This document shows positions 1 through 11,800 of a stretch of DNA of 64,000 nucleotides, piece after piece. Under the pieces are notes generated by a model. The model was not told the origin of the DNA, did not search any database, and saw nothing but the letters and a program-made list of their open reading frames with translations. Numbering within the stretch: the stretch's first letter is position 1; each line of letters begins with the position of its first letter. The position numbers and the translations under genes were made by a program. Origin of the DNA: Ophioderma brevispina (taxonomy: Eukaryota > Echinodermata > Ophiuroidea > Amphilepidida > Ophiodermatidae); the NCBI GenBank assembly GCA_023653785.1, contig JAMKCH010088206.1:81674-145673 (forward strand), written 5' to 3'.

Positions 1-1170
1 AAATTTTTCAGAAGCATTCAAAATACCCCTCCTTTAACTGGTTATGATCAGCATTTTGAAATTATATATCACAGAATGGTGCCATCAGTAGCTTTTGATA
101 AAAGATTAGATGGTTGCGGTTGTTGTTGGCATTTTACAGGCCAATTTTAAACATATAGAGATGGTGTGTGTCGAGGTTGGAATGTTTCCTCAAGCATATC
201 ACCCCAAAAGATGAGTCAAATAGGTATCAATGTTACCGAGAAAAAATAGGTAGGACTTACATTGGGGGGAATGGCAGCAGCTTTTATGAATTTGTAGGTC
301 ACAATTGCGTTTTATTTTCTGACAAACAAAGAATACTATAGAATGGCTTATTTGATTTGGGTTATGTACACCATAAATCAGAGATGGTCATGTGTTCATA
401 CTTTGTATATTTTTATCGGATTCATCCAATTTCAAAAAGAGCGCTATGCCAACACGAGCGTTTGTTGCCTTGATTTTGGCAAAAAACAATCATACACATG
501 AAAATGTGATTGAATGGTCATCCAATTCTGAAACACTCAGTGACTAATTTAGATAAGATGCCCCATAAACATATTAAAATTTATTTGATGCAAGCCTTTT
601 GAAACAGGAATTCTCTCTTTATTTCTTAACGGTGACGTAATAAGCGACTCAACTTATATAGCCTGGATAGGGATTCCTGCTACATTTTCACCTAATGTTC
701 ATTGATATCGCTTGAGAAATTTGGTAGCCATTTTGTCTCGTGTATACCATCAAAGGCGAGAGGTATTACCAAGCCTGTTTCTAGGTCAGTTCACCGGGGT
801 TTCTTTTGCCGCTAGATCCGAGCCCCGGGCAGTTCAATAACTTTGTTCGTTTCCTCCCCAGTAATTAAATAAAACAAAAAGCTTAGCTGAATTAGCGACA
901 TGTATCTGTTATAAATGGAAATGAGATCGTTTGCACCCCCACGAGTGTCAACAGATTTAAATAAGGTAAGAGTGTTGTGAACACAACGCACGTCGTAGTA
1001 TTAACGATGTTAACAGTTTGCGTTAATCCATAGCTATTAAATGAATCCATGTAACTTTGTTTCTCAGCATTTAGTGATGATTGAACAAAATATAGTTAAA
1101 AAGTCAAACTTAAAACATAAATTATTTTGGAAGTTGTTTTTAAAAAAGGTTTTAACCTCCTGAATATTAG
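1..1170. other. Unassigned AT-rich sequence
   Basis: No exon of the B56 gene or any other recognisable protein was found. A short GC-richer patch at about 785-835 has no clear identity. It may be intron of the upstream half of PPP2R5 or intergenic. Confidence 0.4.
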
Positions 1171-3295
1171 TATTTAAGTAACCTCAAAGTATATAATTAA
1201 ATTCTTTTTATTTTTTTTATTTTTTTTATTTTTTTTATTTTTTGAGTTTTTAACAAATTTGGTTAAGAGGGCACCCTTCAATATTTTGTTTGTCCATGTT
1301 GCGCTGGCATTGATATTTGTCCAGGGGGACATCCTAACATATAGTTTGGGTTATATATAAGGCCTATGTCTAAGCTAGCACAAGCTAACGATCGGACGTA
1401 ATTGCAGACAAACAATCAGCCTGCGCCTTAAATAGTCACAGATGAGTTGTCATATCAGGTCCTTAGAAAATCACTTTAAGTCTGTGAGATAGTTTGTACG
1501 GCAGTAGTCTGGTACGTGCGTTTGAAACAAGGGTTAAGAAGGGCATGAGGTGTATAGCTATATCAGCAAGGTTTGTCTCGCTTGCAGCCTCCTTTGTGCC
1601 CAGGGCTTAAGAAGGGATTTCTAACCATTTTAATGGGTCTTAGAACCTAATGCAGTGAGAAACCTCTGATCCCACCGGAAACTGTTTGCTTTATCAGGAG
1701 TAATTATGCGCTGGTTCTTTGGAGCCTGTACAACGCCACATGTTTTGGGAAACATGTATTCGTCGGTTTAAGACTTAAAGGGCAGAGCTGGAACGAAAAC
1801 GAAATCAAAGGTGAAAGGATAAAATAGTGCATTGCTCCTGTTCACTTAAAAGGGAAATGGTTACCCCTTTGGAGCATCACGTGGAGATCTGAGAGAAATG
1901 TTATATTAGGTGTTTTAGTCTCAGGTGAGACCTACTGACTTTCCATACATGCGATGCTCACCCACAAATGATGGCAACACATATTTTTTTCCCATTTGTG
2001 AAAAATGATTAAACAGTAGGTATTTAATTTAAAATTCCCCACACAATGCCCAAGACTAATACAGCAAAGGCAGCTAAACTACATAATGACCATACACTCG
2101 TGAGTGGGTGCATCTCGATATTAGGAGCCCTCATTCCACAACTCTTAATAGTGAAAAGGAAAGATGTACTAGTGATAACGGCCCCTTTTAGGAACAATTG
2201 GGTTTAAGTTCCGTACCACTAATAGCATTTAAGTACACCTCAAAGTATATAATTAAATTCTTTTTGTAGTATGAAATCTCTGGAAGCATGTGAACCTAAA
2301 TAAGTTTTTAAACAAATTTTGTTAAGGAAGGGGCACCTTCAATTATTTTTGTTTTGTCCATGTTGCGATGGCATGATATGTTGTCAGGACATCCTAAATA
2401 TAGTTTTTGGGTTATATTTAGCCATACTGGCTAAGCTAGCACAAGCTAACGATCGACGTAATTGCAGACAAAATCAGCCTAGCCATAAATAGTACACAGA
2501 TTGTATTTGTCATATCAGTTCATTAGAAATCACTTTAAGTTCTGTGAGATAGTTTGTACGGCAGTAGTCTGGTTACGTGCTTTGTGAAACAAGGGTTAAT
2601 GAATGGCATGAGGTGTATTATGACTATATCAGAGGTCTGTCTCATCATTGCCAGCCTCCTTGTGCCTAGGCTTAAGCTAGGGATTTACTAAACACATTCT
2701 AATAGCATAAACAAATGCAGTGAGAAACCTCTAGATGTCCCAACGGACAACTGTGTTGTCTTTATCCAGGAGTAATTATGCGCTGGTTCTTTGGAGCATG
2801 TACAACGGCACATGTTTTGGGAAACTGTACTTCGTACGGTTCTAAGCATTACAGGGCAGCGTGGAACGAAATCAAAGTTGAACGGATAAAATAGTGCATT
2901 TGCTCCTGTTCACTTAACAGGGAAATTGTTACCCTTTGGATGCATCACGTGAGATCTGAGACTAATGTTATATTAGGTGTTTTAGTCTCAGGTGAGACCT
3001 ACTGACTTTACATACATGCTTTGCTCACCCACACATGCATGCACACAAATATTTTTTTCCCATTTTGTGAAATGATTAAACATTTATGTATTCTTCTAAT
3101 TTAAAATTCCACACACCATGCCCAAGGCTAATACAGCAAAGGCAGCTAACTGTACATAATGACCATACACTCTTGAGTGGGGGCATCTCGCTATTAGGAG
3201 CACCCACTTAATAGTTAGAAAAGAAAGATGTACTAGTGATAAAGGCCCCTGTTATGAAATTGTGTTTAGGTTTCAGTAACACTAATAGCATTTTA
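1171..3295. repeat. Tandem duplication, two copies of a ~1.06 kb unit
   Basis: Copy A runs about 1,171-2,226 and copy B about 2,227-3,295. Both begin with atttaagta(ca)cctcaaag, contain ctaagctagcacaagctaac and cgctggttctttggagc, and end with cactaatagcattt. The copies are largely colinear but differ by many scattered one- to three-base indels, often in homopolymers. No coding frame is preserved between them. A TTTTTTTA microsatellite has expanded only in copy A. Confidence 0.9.
1203..1243. repeat. (TTTTTTTA)n microsatellite
   Basis: About five units of T7-8A lie within copy A of the 1.06 kb duplication. The equivalent point in copy B (about 2,260) lacks the array. Confidence 0.9.
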
Positions 3296-3479
3296 TAACC
3301 AGCATTTACCCTTAAAAAAGATTGTAGTTTTGATAGCTTGTAATGGCCATGATGGACATTAGCGGTCAAGTAATATAGCTTCAGTTAATAATCTGTTTGT
3401 GTCCAACCACTACAATGTTATTAGGCGACTTCTTTCCCCCTGTTTTTAGCCATCACTTGGCTCCACTATCACCCACACC

Positions 3480-3751
3480 AGAGGGTGTTTTGAATCAATC
3501 CCATAATGCATTGCAATGTACTAAACACATGTCAGTATTAAGGATAAAATGTGTTCCAAAGGTGTAAGAACTACAAGATATTTCATGATCATGTGAAAAA
3601 TTCCCTAAGTACTAACACTTTGTGGGCTAAAGTGAACCTAAAAGTCAGGGTTTTTATGTGTTAAGAATAGGATTTTTGTGGGATCACATGACCCTATTGA
3701 GGTGAAATTTCCCAAAACTGGTGCATTGTGGGATTGACTCAATACACCCTA
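3480..3751. mobile_element. MITE, TIR family AGGGTGT-TTGA (copy 1)
   Basis: The left end agggtgttttgaatcaatcc is matched in inverse at the right end by ggattgactcaatacaccct. The TIRs are about 25-30 bp with a few mismatches. The ~270-bp interior is non-coding. A second copy lies at 22,391-22,684 in the same orientation. The superfamily is undetermined because the target duplication is unclear. Confidence 0.75.
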
Positions 3752-6700
3752 TGCACCCACACTTACCTGTGCATAAAAATATACAGGCTTAAATCAGCTG
3801 TTTCCTTTGCAATTATATTGCCTTTGTGCTTCTCAGACCTTCTGATATGTCTTGAAGCCATTTATTTGACCTGCAAAATTATCAAGATGGTGTTGAAGTA
3901 GTGGTGGAATCACACTATGGTGGATTTTAGCCGGAAGTAGATTTTGATATACAGTAGGTTGTGTGTGTGTGTGTGCGCCCTTGAATTAGCTTGAAATTTT
4001 CCTTGGATCGTCCGGTCGAAAAAAAAATGACGGGGATTCCAATGGTTTGTTTTATGGGGCTTAATTATTGTGCAAAACAACATATTTGCGGCAATGTGGT
4101 ATTAACAGGAATGGTTAAGACAGGAAGCATGTTTTTATTTCCCAGACATAGTTAATGTTCAAAATAGGGCATCTTCTTTTCTGTACTATTACAGAATGTC
4201 AGTGACATAATGTGAACTTGGTACTAATTATATTGCTGTTATATTCACAAGTTGTGCTGTTTTTCACCTATTTCATACATGATCTTTTTGCTGCATGAAT
4301 AAGGAGTGCTGCAGTTGGCCAGATTATTGACCACAGCCAGATACGTATTTAGATAGATTTACAGGGCATAGAATAATCACAGACGTGGGTCTCGTGAACA
4401 TTTTGAATGCGTAAACACAGCGTGGCTGTGCAGTGTTTCTATCGGAAGTAGTCAGTCGATGCATATGCCGATGGACTGTCACAGGTATGCCTCATTGAAT
4501 ACGAAATGTATAGAGGTAATTGAATGAGAGAATTCATTGCAGTGCCACCCGTTCACTGTGCCTGTAACGTACTTGGCCATAGTGAATCCAATTTTCGGAC
4601 AATAAGCAATCATTTACATGATTTACGGTAGGGAGATTTGAGGATTTATGGTGATTAGTCGGGGTTTTGTGATCTTTGCATTTTGGATATCTAAATGTTG
4701 CACAATCACTGGGCATGTGTGAGTTTGAGGACATCTTTTTGTGGTTTGGTGCTTAATTTGATGGTCAATTCTACAGTACATTGGAGAGTTTCAATAAATT
4801 TGGAAATGGGGAGGGGTAATCTTTTTTTTCATTGTCTTTTTTGTGATATGAAATGAGCAAGCATATGCCTTTTTGACTATAGATCCATTCCATTGGCCCA
4901 TTCCTTGGGATGCCATCATCCACATGTGCGGTAAGGATGCCTTGTAGCACTGTGTCTCTCCACTCCTGGTTTATTAACGTTATAGGTGTGATGATATAGC
5001 AGGTGATGTTCTAAATCAAACAAAACTATGACTTCATTGGAGTGGTGATCGGGCAAAGTGAATTTACCCACAAGTGTACTTACGGTCAATTTCTGAAGCT
5101 GCTTTCAGTTTGATTTGAGGTGTCATGTCAAAAAGCTAGCAAGAACAAGGAGGGGAGGAGGAAAAAATCTCAGCTTACTGCGGAATATGAAGTCAATGAC
5201 TTGGAGCTTTTTTTTGAAGTGGATGTAAAATTAATGTAGAATTTACACAGCCACAGCTCTGTGAATATTTTATAATTGATTTGATGTTTTTCACACCCAT
5301 CACACATTAAACATGAAAATAATGTTTTGGACAAAGAATCCTCTTTGCATTACAAGAGGAGTACCATGATATTTCCGTGGCATAGTGGCATTCGAATTTT
5401 TGCATTTGAATGCGAGTAATCCCCAAATGATGAGCACTGATGGGTAGCCAAACAGCTCTTTCACTGACCAATTCACTCGAGTTACAAGTTGTCAAATAAA
5501 TGGCTATTATTATGGCCCTGGCCTCTGATCGAGCCATCGTTCTTAAGTAGATGCCCTAGACGTATTTTGCGTTTCCCTCAAGAACGCTTTGCTAGATTTT
5601 CAAAACAAGTAGTCTGACCTCCTTGTATCATTGTTCATCCGGTGCCATTCAAGCTTTTTTTGTACGTACTCTTTCCGTCAGATTGATTTTTTTTATACAG
5701 CCAGGAGAAATATTTCCAATCTGCCGTCATTTTTCTTACTGTGTAGTTCCAGTTGCCTTCATATTAACTGATATCAACTGCGTGGAGTACATAGCTGTAG
5801 AATTACAGGAATTACATGATATTACATAATAACTGGGTGTAACCCTATGTGTGTGAGGAAAGAGGTGGATTGTGCATAGAGATCCAATCCTTTCCCTCGA
5901 TTGTGAGCGACATAATGAATTTGTACCCTGACAGGCTGTAGTCTGTCTTTGAACTTGAAATGCAATGGGAATTAAATCTGATGAATACAGAAGATGCGAT
6001 GAACCAGTGCACATGTGCAAGTGTAATTATTCCGTACTTCATTTAATGGAATGACTGTTGACTGAAATGTGTTCTTTGATGCATGAATTTTGTAGTGTTA
6101 TTTTTAGGTTGTGTGTTAGAGAGCCCTTTTGCTGTTGTTGCAGGTTTCATTGTACTCACGTACACGTGTTGTGTCACACTTTACTCCACTTCTATTTTTT
6201 AATGGCAAAGACAAGTCCTGGTTCATATGCAGTAATGTTGCTTTAATAACTTGGTGTAGAAGGTTGAGGTTAAGGCATTAAACTACATTGCATGTAAACT
6301 GTGTATGGTAAAAATATAGATAGCTGTGGTTGTAACAAAGTAGTTCTATATAGTACAGAGCACATTCAGTTCAAAGGTCATGAATGGGGTAATCTTGTTC
6401 TTGTTTTCAGGATGTTTGTTTATCTATTGACAACCCTATTTGAGACCACTGTCCTTATTTCTCTTTCTCCTTGCGTGCTCGGGGTACGTAATGGGCCCGC
6501 TATATTCCCTGCATGTTGTAAGAGGCGACTAACAAGGACGACTCGTTTTAATGGAGCTTGTATTGAATTCTGTAGTTCCATCATGTGAGGTGTTGTACGG
6601 TTACTTTGAATTGTCTTTGCACGACCAAAAATTTGGTTACAACTATACTTGATACATGATTTTTTAACTTAGATTTGCACCAATCCTCAGTTTTTATTAT

Positions 6701-6949
6701 TTTTAGGAATGTTCCTGGGTGTTTGCCACCAAACTGTTAGAGTAGACAGGAAGTTGAAGTTTGGTTGAACAAAGGATAATTGTCTTAGTACAATCTAAAA
6801 TTGTCCATACTTATTAGACTCATGGAATTTCTTCGTGTGTCTTCTGTACCGTACTGACCCGTGTATATTCCCACCCTTTTTGAAAAGCTAAAAATACATG
6901 AATGTAAGGGTTGGGATAGTCTGAGTCGAAATGTTCTTGTTTGTGGAAC

Positions 6950-7640
6950 AGTCAATAGACACAACAATGTCCTGCAAAATGTCTGTACGTAACTACTGCG
7001 GTCATTTTAATCATATTTAATTACTCCGCAAACACATACAACCTGTCAGACTTCAGATTTGAACTGTTTTTAAAAAATAAATCAGTTTTCCATTTCAATC
7101 TTGTTTGATATAACTAGCCATTTATTATTTCAGCTAATGTGCCGTTATTATTTGTTTTACCAAAAGAAAACCAAAATAGTCACGAACTTGAACCCCAATT
7201 TGCCATCTACATGGTGCACCATATTTGATTTGGCGATGTGACCTCCCAACCGACGTATTTTTTATTCATAGTATTGTGAATATATCAGACGAATGAAACA
7301 TCTGTGAAACCTCTTTGAAATATTGGGAATTTTTAACTTTAAATACTGTATGGTTACAAACCAAAGACACTAAAAAAAGTGGCTTAAGCTTTTGTACTAA
7401 CATGCTAATCTCCTAATCACATTATTTGACAGATATTGTTATGGTTGCAAATGCGTGATCACTAACAATAAGATTGGTTAATTCGTAGAATTAACTAACA
7501 GATTTTTTTGTTTTGGGCAGAGTAATTTGTTATTGGTTGAAAAAGTTCAATAGACAAAAACAATGTCTGCAAATGTCTGGTACGGAACTACTGGTCATTT
7601 AATCAGATTATTTTAGAGAGTCCTCACAAAGGGTACGTCA
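6950..7640. repeat. Direct repeat pair of ~100 bp
   Basis: The segment at 6,950-7,045 (caatagacacaacaatgtc, ctactgcggtcattttaatc) recurs at 7,549-7,635 (caatagacaaaaacaatgtc, ctactggtcatttaatcaga) with indels. The spacer is unrelated. It is probably a partial local duplication. Confidence 0.6.
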
Positions 7641-8516
7641 TACAACTGCACCTTCATTTAAATGCTGCAATAAATTTTTGGAACAGGACCACGGCCAAAT
7701 TGTTTTTTTTTTTAAATTTTTGGATAACACTTTACCTGCATTGCCTGCCATGGCTTTTTTTTTGTTACCTGTGGGGCAATCAAATCGGGAAGCAGTGGCT
7801 CAGCAGATAAATGTATTATTGTGTGGTCACTTCTTTTTTCTTACTCCTGACTGACGTACATTGTTTCAAAAATTAAGTTTCAAAATTAGTTTAGTGCTAG
7901 TTGGGGGGGTCACCGTGGGCCCCATCAGCTGAGAAACTGATGCTTAGATTTTTTTGCGGCAATATTACTCCTTACTTAACCCCATTACTGACAACCTAAA
8001 ACCTATTTCTTTGAGGGTTAAGTGGCAAAAAGGTCAGTTCTATACCAAATATCATGAAATTTATAGTGCACTGTTCTCAATTATGGATTGGGGGGGGTGC
8101 GCAGGCTCCCTCTAAGGGCTTGGCCACTGTGTATTAATCGATTGGATTGTGGTTTAAATTCCAGCGATTTGCCCCAACACTTTAACTACATACCATGACA
8201 TGCACCAGTTTGTTGGGAAGATTTGATTTATGTGTACTAGGAAAATTGAATTTCTGCCAAATATGTATTTTGTTAAATTGGCTGTTAGTTTTCAGTAGAA
8301 TGTCCAAGATTTCACCGCTTTTTGGATAAATAAAATCACAGGGCAGCCATGTTAATTCTGTAATTTGAGTTTTGGTAATTTAAGAGGCAAAAATGTATAT
8401 TTTTCGTTCTGGAACCAAAAATCCAGACTCAACATGTTTTTTCTATGTAGACAAGCCTATGTGGTTTGTCCTAGACATTATTTTATTCTGGGATTTACCA
8501 GTTTGGCAATGCAAGC

Positions 8517-8517
<1 letters not shown>

Positions 8518-8551
<34 letters not shown>
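8518..8551. repeat. A34 homopolymer
   Basis: An uninterrupted A run with no tRNA- or LINE-like sequence adjacent on the left. It could be the tail of an old retroinsertion, but no element body is recognisable. The polylysine frames across it are artefacts. Confidence 0.9.
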
Positions 8552-8553
<2 letters not shown>

Positions 8554-8738
8554 TCGTCTTTGCCTATTTTTTGCTGAGTTTCAAGTTGAATATCAGAAAC
8601 AACACCAATTGGATAAGAGTGATTGCTCACTTACTGATTGGTTTACTTAATCCTGTAGTCATACCCCTTTTTTGAGACGGGTGTCGAATTTAGTTTAAAA
8701 CGTATGTAAATGCATTTACTACTGTTTAATTTCTATTG

Positions 8739-8804
8739 GTCCATGCAAGTTGGCCTATTGTTTAGTCCAATTTCTAGAGAAAGATGCAGCTTCTTACAGA
8801 ACAG
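8739..8804 (+). CDS. PPP2R5E: PPP2R5 exon ([12 protein letters not shown]...LTEQ)
   Basis: Read in segments, this encodes [14 protein letters not shown] and LTEQ, a signature HEAT-repeat helix of B56 proteins. One base is missing near 8,748 (AG where a Gln codon is expected) and one is extra near 8,792. Without allowing for these the frame hits TAG. The donor is AACAG/gtagca at 8,805. Ending on CAG gives phase 0 and joins to the next exon as LTEQ-VVRGLL, where relatives usually have Pro in place of Gln. The 5' boundary is uncertain: the frame is open only from 8,730 and no AG acceptor is visible just upstream, possibly because of another base error. Confidence 0.75.
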
Positions 8805-11800
8805 GTAGCACATAGTAATTACTAATAACCTTTCAAAATGAATAGAGCTCAACAAATTTACAAGAGCTAACCCTATTTCCAGTCATTAGTAACAAACATG
8901 TTTTGTAAGAGAATTATTGACGACTTCTGCTTTTGCAAATATAATTGAGTGTGTTGTCATTATTTTTGCTATAATTGATGTACGATGCTCATGTAAATGT
9001 ACTTTCATTTTGCAGTGGGTCAAAACTCAGCAGTAGTTCTACTAATCTGAATACATAGTGGTGACCTGACCTTTAGGGAAAAGGACCATGACTAAAGGTG
9101 GAACATGGGTTTTGTCTGAAAATACAGTGGCTCACATTTTGGGTGTATCTCTTCTTTTTTTAGGTTTATGAGTTCAGGTCATGCAGCGCTGAAAAAAGTG
9201 GCCAAATGCATGAAAACAACAAATCCTACCTTTATAAACTTAGCTTCAACTGTAAAAGAACACACATTTCAGTTGTGATTTTTCATTGAGACATTCTTTG
9301 GAAATTGGCAAGAATCCACTATGGTACCCTTTTGAAGTTTAACATGTAACAAATTATTTTTATTTTGCCTTCTCCTTCTTATCGCTCCAAACACTGTAAG
9401 TTCCTCAAATTTTTATGATACCGCCAGAGATGGGTACAACGTCTGGCTGCGTCACTGAATTCCGCAAGGTCCTTGTTTTGTGCATTGTTGCACCAGCATT
9501 GGGCAGACCACGATGTTGTTCCATTGTCTGGTGTGCTGTTCCCCCACACAGGTAGTTCCTGAGCTGCTTCCAGATAGCCCCACTCTGATGAATGTTTAAA
9601 ATAGAATAAAAGCCGGCCTACCGCCCTTGTATTTTACGGCTGTACATTACAACTTTATTTTAGACTCACTCTACCATGCTCCACCCAAAAACCATTCAAT
9701 CACTCTTTGCTTTGTAAATGTATGTTGAGCTTACTCTCTAATTAGTATACCGGTAAACAAATCCCTGACAAGTAATTTATATTAATGCAAGTTTTGGAAG
9801 AATAATAAATAAAAAGAACAGTAGAGAATCCTGTAGAATATTTGGCATAGAGTGATGATTCAGCAATCACATAAAAAAATTGAAACTTGAAACCATTGGA
9901 TCAATGTGAATAAAATGAGGAGATAATTCAAGGCATCTGCACCATAAAATGTTGGTTATTGCATGTCCTGGATATGCAAGTGCCGCCTATATGCTAGGTA
10001 AATATGACTACTTTTCTAATAGCTTCACCGAGTATTAATTTCCAACATGCCCTAAGCCGTACCCTACCTATTGTACACACAGGGTATACTGTCCCCGCAG
10101 CATTTTTCACTATGAATATCTTTCATATCGTTAGGTGGTTTAATATCGCCCGAGTTTGAGATTTTATTATTTTTTCAATGAATCAATTTGGTGAGTACCA
10201 TACCATTCATGCTGGTTGCCATTGATTTCAATTTTGTTATACAATAAATAACAATGAATGAAATGTTTTAAAATAAGGATTATATGTAAAGATTGAGTTT
10301 CACTTATTGCCTGCCAGTTTCAATTAATACAAAAAAATATTGGAACCCTCGAATTGACGAGTTTCTAATTGCCCACCAGGGGGTCAATTTCAGGAGAGTT
10401 GACAGTGACGTTATGTAGTGCTAGTTGGGTCTTGCACTATAAAAGATAAGTGAACAGCAGGGGAAGTGATTCAGGGATCTGTGACAATTTCTACCATGGG
10501 AAATTGAGGATTGCCTGCACTGGTGGGGCTCCTGTGGCTGGATGTTCATGGTTAGTGTGTCTCCTGTGCTAGCAGCCTGTGGAATGCCCTTTGTAAACCC
10601 AAGCGTGTGATGACGTGCCACATCTGTTAAATTTTTGGGTAAATCGTAAAGGAATTAACGCAGCGCTCGCCGTGGCCTGTCGCCGATACGTATTGTCTAA
10701 TGTGGAGATCAAAAAATCAACCAAATTTGCGGAGGTACCAAAGTACCAACAGGCCCGTATGATCCCATCCAAATTGACTGGATTAGTTTGCAAGTTTGGT
10801 CGCCCAAATTAATTAAGACTATTTTGACTTTGGAATGTTTGAAAGTTTTGTGGGTTAACAGCTTGCCAAACGTAAAAGGCATTAAAGATAATGCATATGA
10901 TAAGAGTATATATTACCCATGTGGAGTCTTAGTACCAAGATTTCTGTCCACATACCGTTCAGAGGATTGGTCTCTTCTACTCTCACTTTCTTTAAATACC
11001 TATAATCATCAGCACTTTGTCTCATCTCTTTGGGATTGGACGTAACGTTATGCTAAAATGGAATACAATGAATTGAACTTGGTATCTGTCCCTCACTTTT
11101 TTTTTTCTCAGGAATATAGATTTTTTCTTCTTACTTTAATGTTTTCAATGCTCCATTGGCTCAAGGACGATATTTCTTTTTATCAGGAAATTTCGAGAAT
11201 TAAGGAAATACTAATAACTCAAGTCTACAGATTTCATTTGCAATGGAATTCATGATACAAAGTGGGCAGACTGAGATTTACGCAATAACCAAGAGGTTGA
11301 CTGATTTGGTACTTAATCCCTCATGCTAAGTATGCATTCTTTTATAAACCCATCTCATTTAATTTCCTCTATGAAGGAGGAGGAAACTGCACGTGTGTGA
11401 TCGGTATACTTGGCAGAATCACTAAGGGACTTCCCTACACCCATTTTCCTTCTTGTTAGCCTGCCTTTGTGTATCAGTATTTTTTTTTCTTTGGTGTTTT
11501 CACATAAAATTAACTTGAGACTTAAGAGGGGTGGGCAACTTGTGACCCCCCGTATTTTGTCATTTTTCTGAAATGACTCCCAAAAGGAATGGATCGAGAT
11601 ATTAAAGAGTACCATTCACTGAAAATAAGAGAACACACAATTTATACACAGCAATCTCCAGTTATCTAGTTATAACTTTCAGCTTGGCAATTGGGCAAGC
11701 TTTTAAAGTAACTCAAGTGAGATGTGCTGAGGAGATAAATGTCCTAATATGGACTTGATTGTTTGTAAACCACCTAATGAAGAGTGTTTGAGGTTAATAG

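Larger units (their letters stand above)
3752..8738 (+). other. Probable upstream PPP2R5 intron, mostly unique AT-rich sequence
   Basis: No B56 exon was found here by looking for the conserved words that should precede LAYC. Contents: a short (TG)n at 3,959-3,974, a ~100-bp direct repeat at 6,950/7,550, and an A34 run at 8,518-8,551. At 6,495-6,540 there is a motif ttgtaagaggcgactaa that I have the impression recurs in dispersed repeats of invertebrates, but I cannot assign it. Confidence 0.4.

Noticed and set aside
6495..6588. End of a 95-codon ORF with ttgtaagaggcgactaa
   Set aside because: The motif reminds me of dispersed invertebrate repeats, but no tRNA head, tail or target duplication is visible, so no element was called.
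8365..8650. ORFs with a polylysine tract
   Set aside because: Created by the A34 homopolymer; no splice or coding context.
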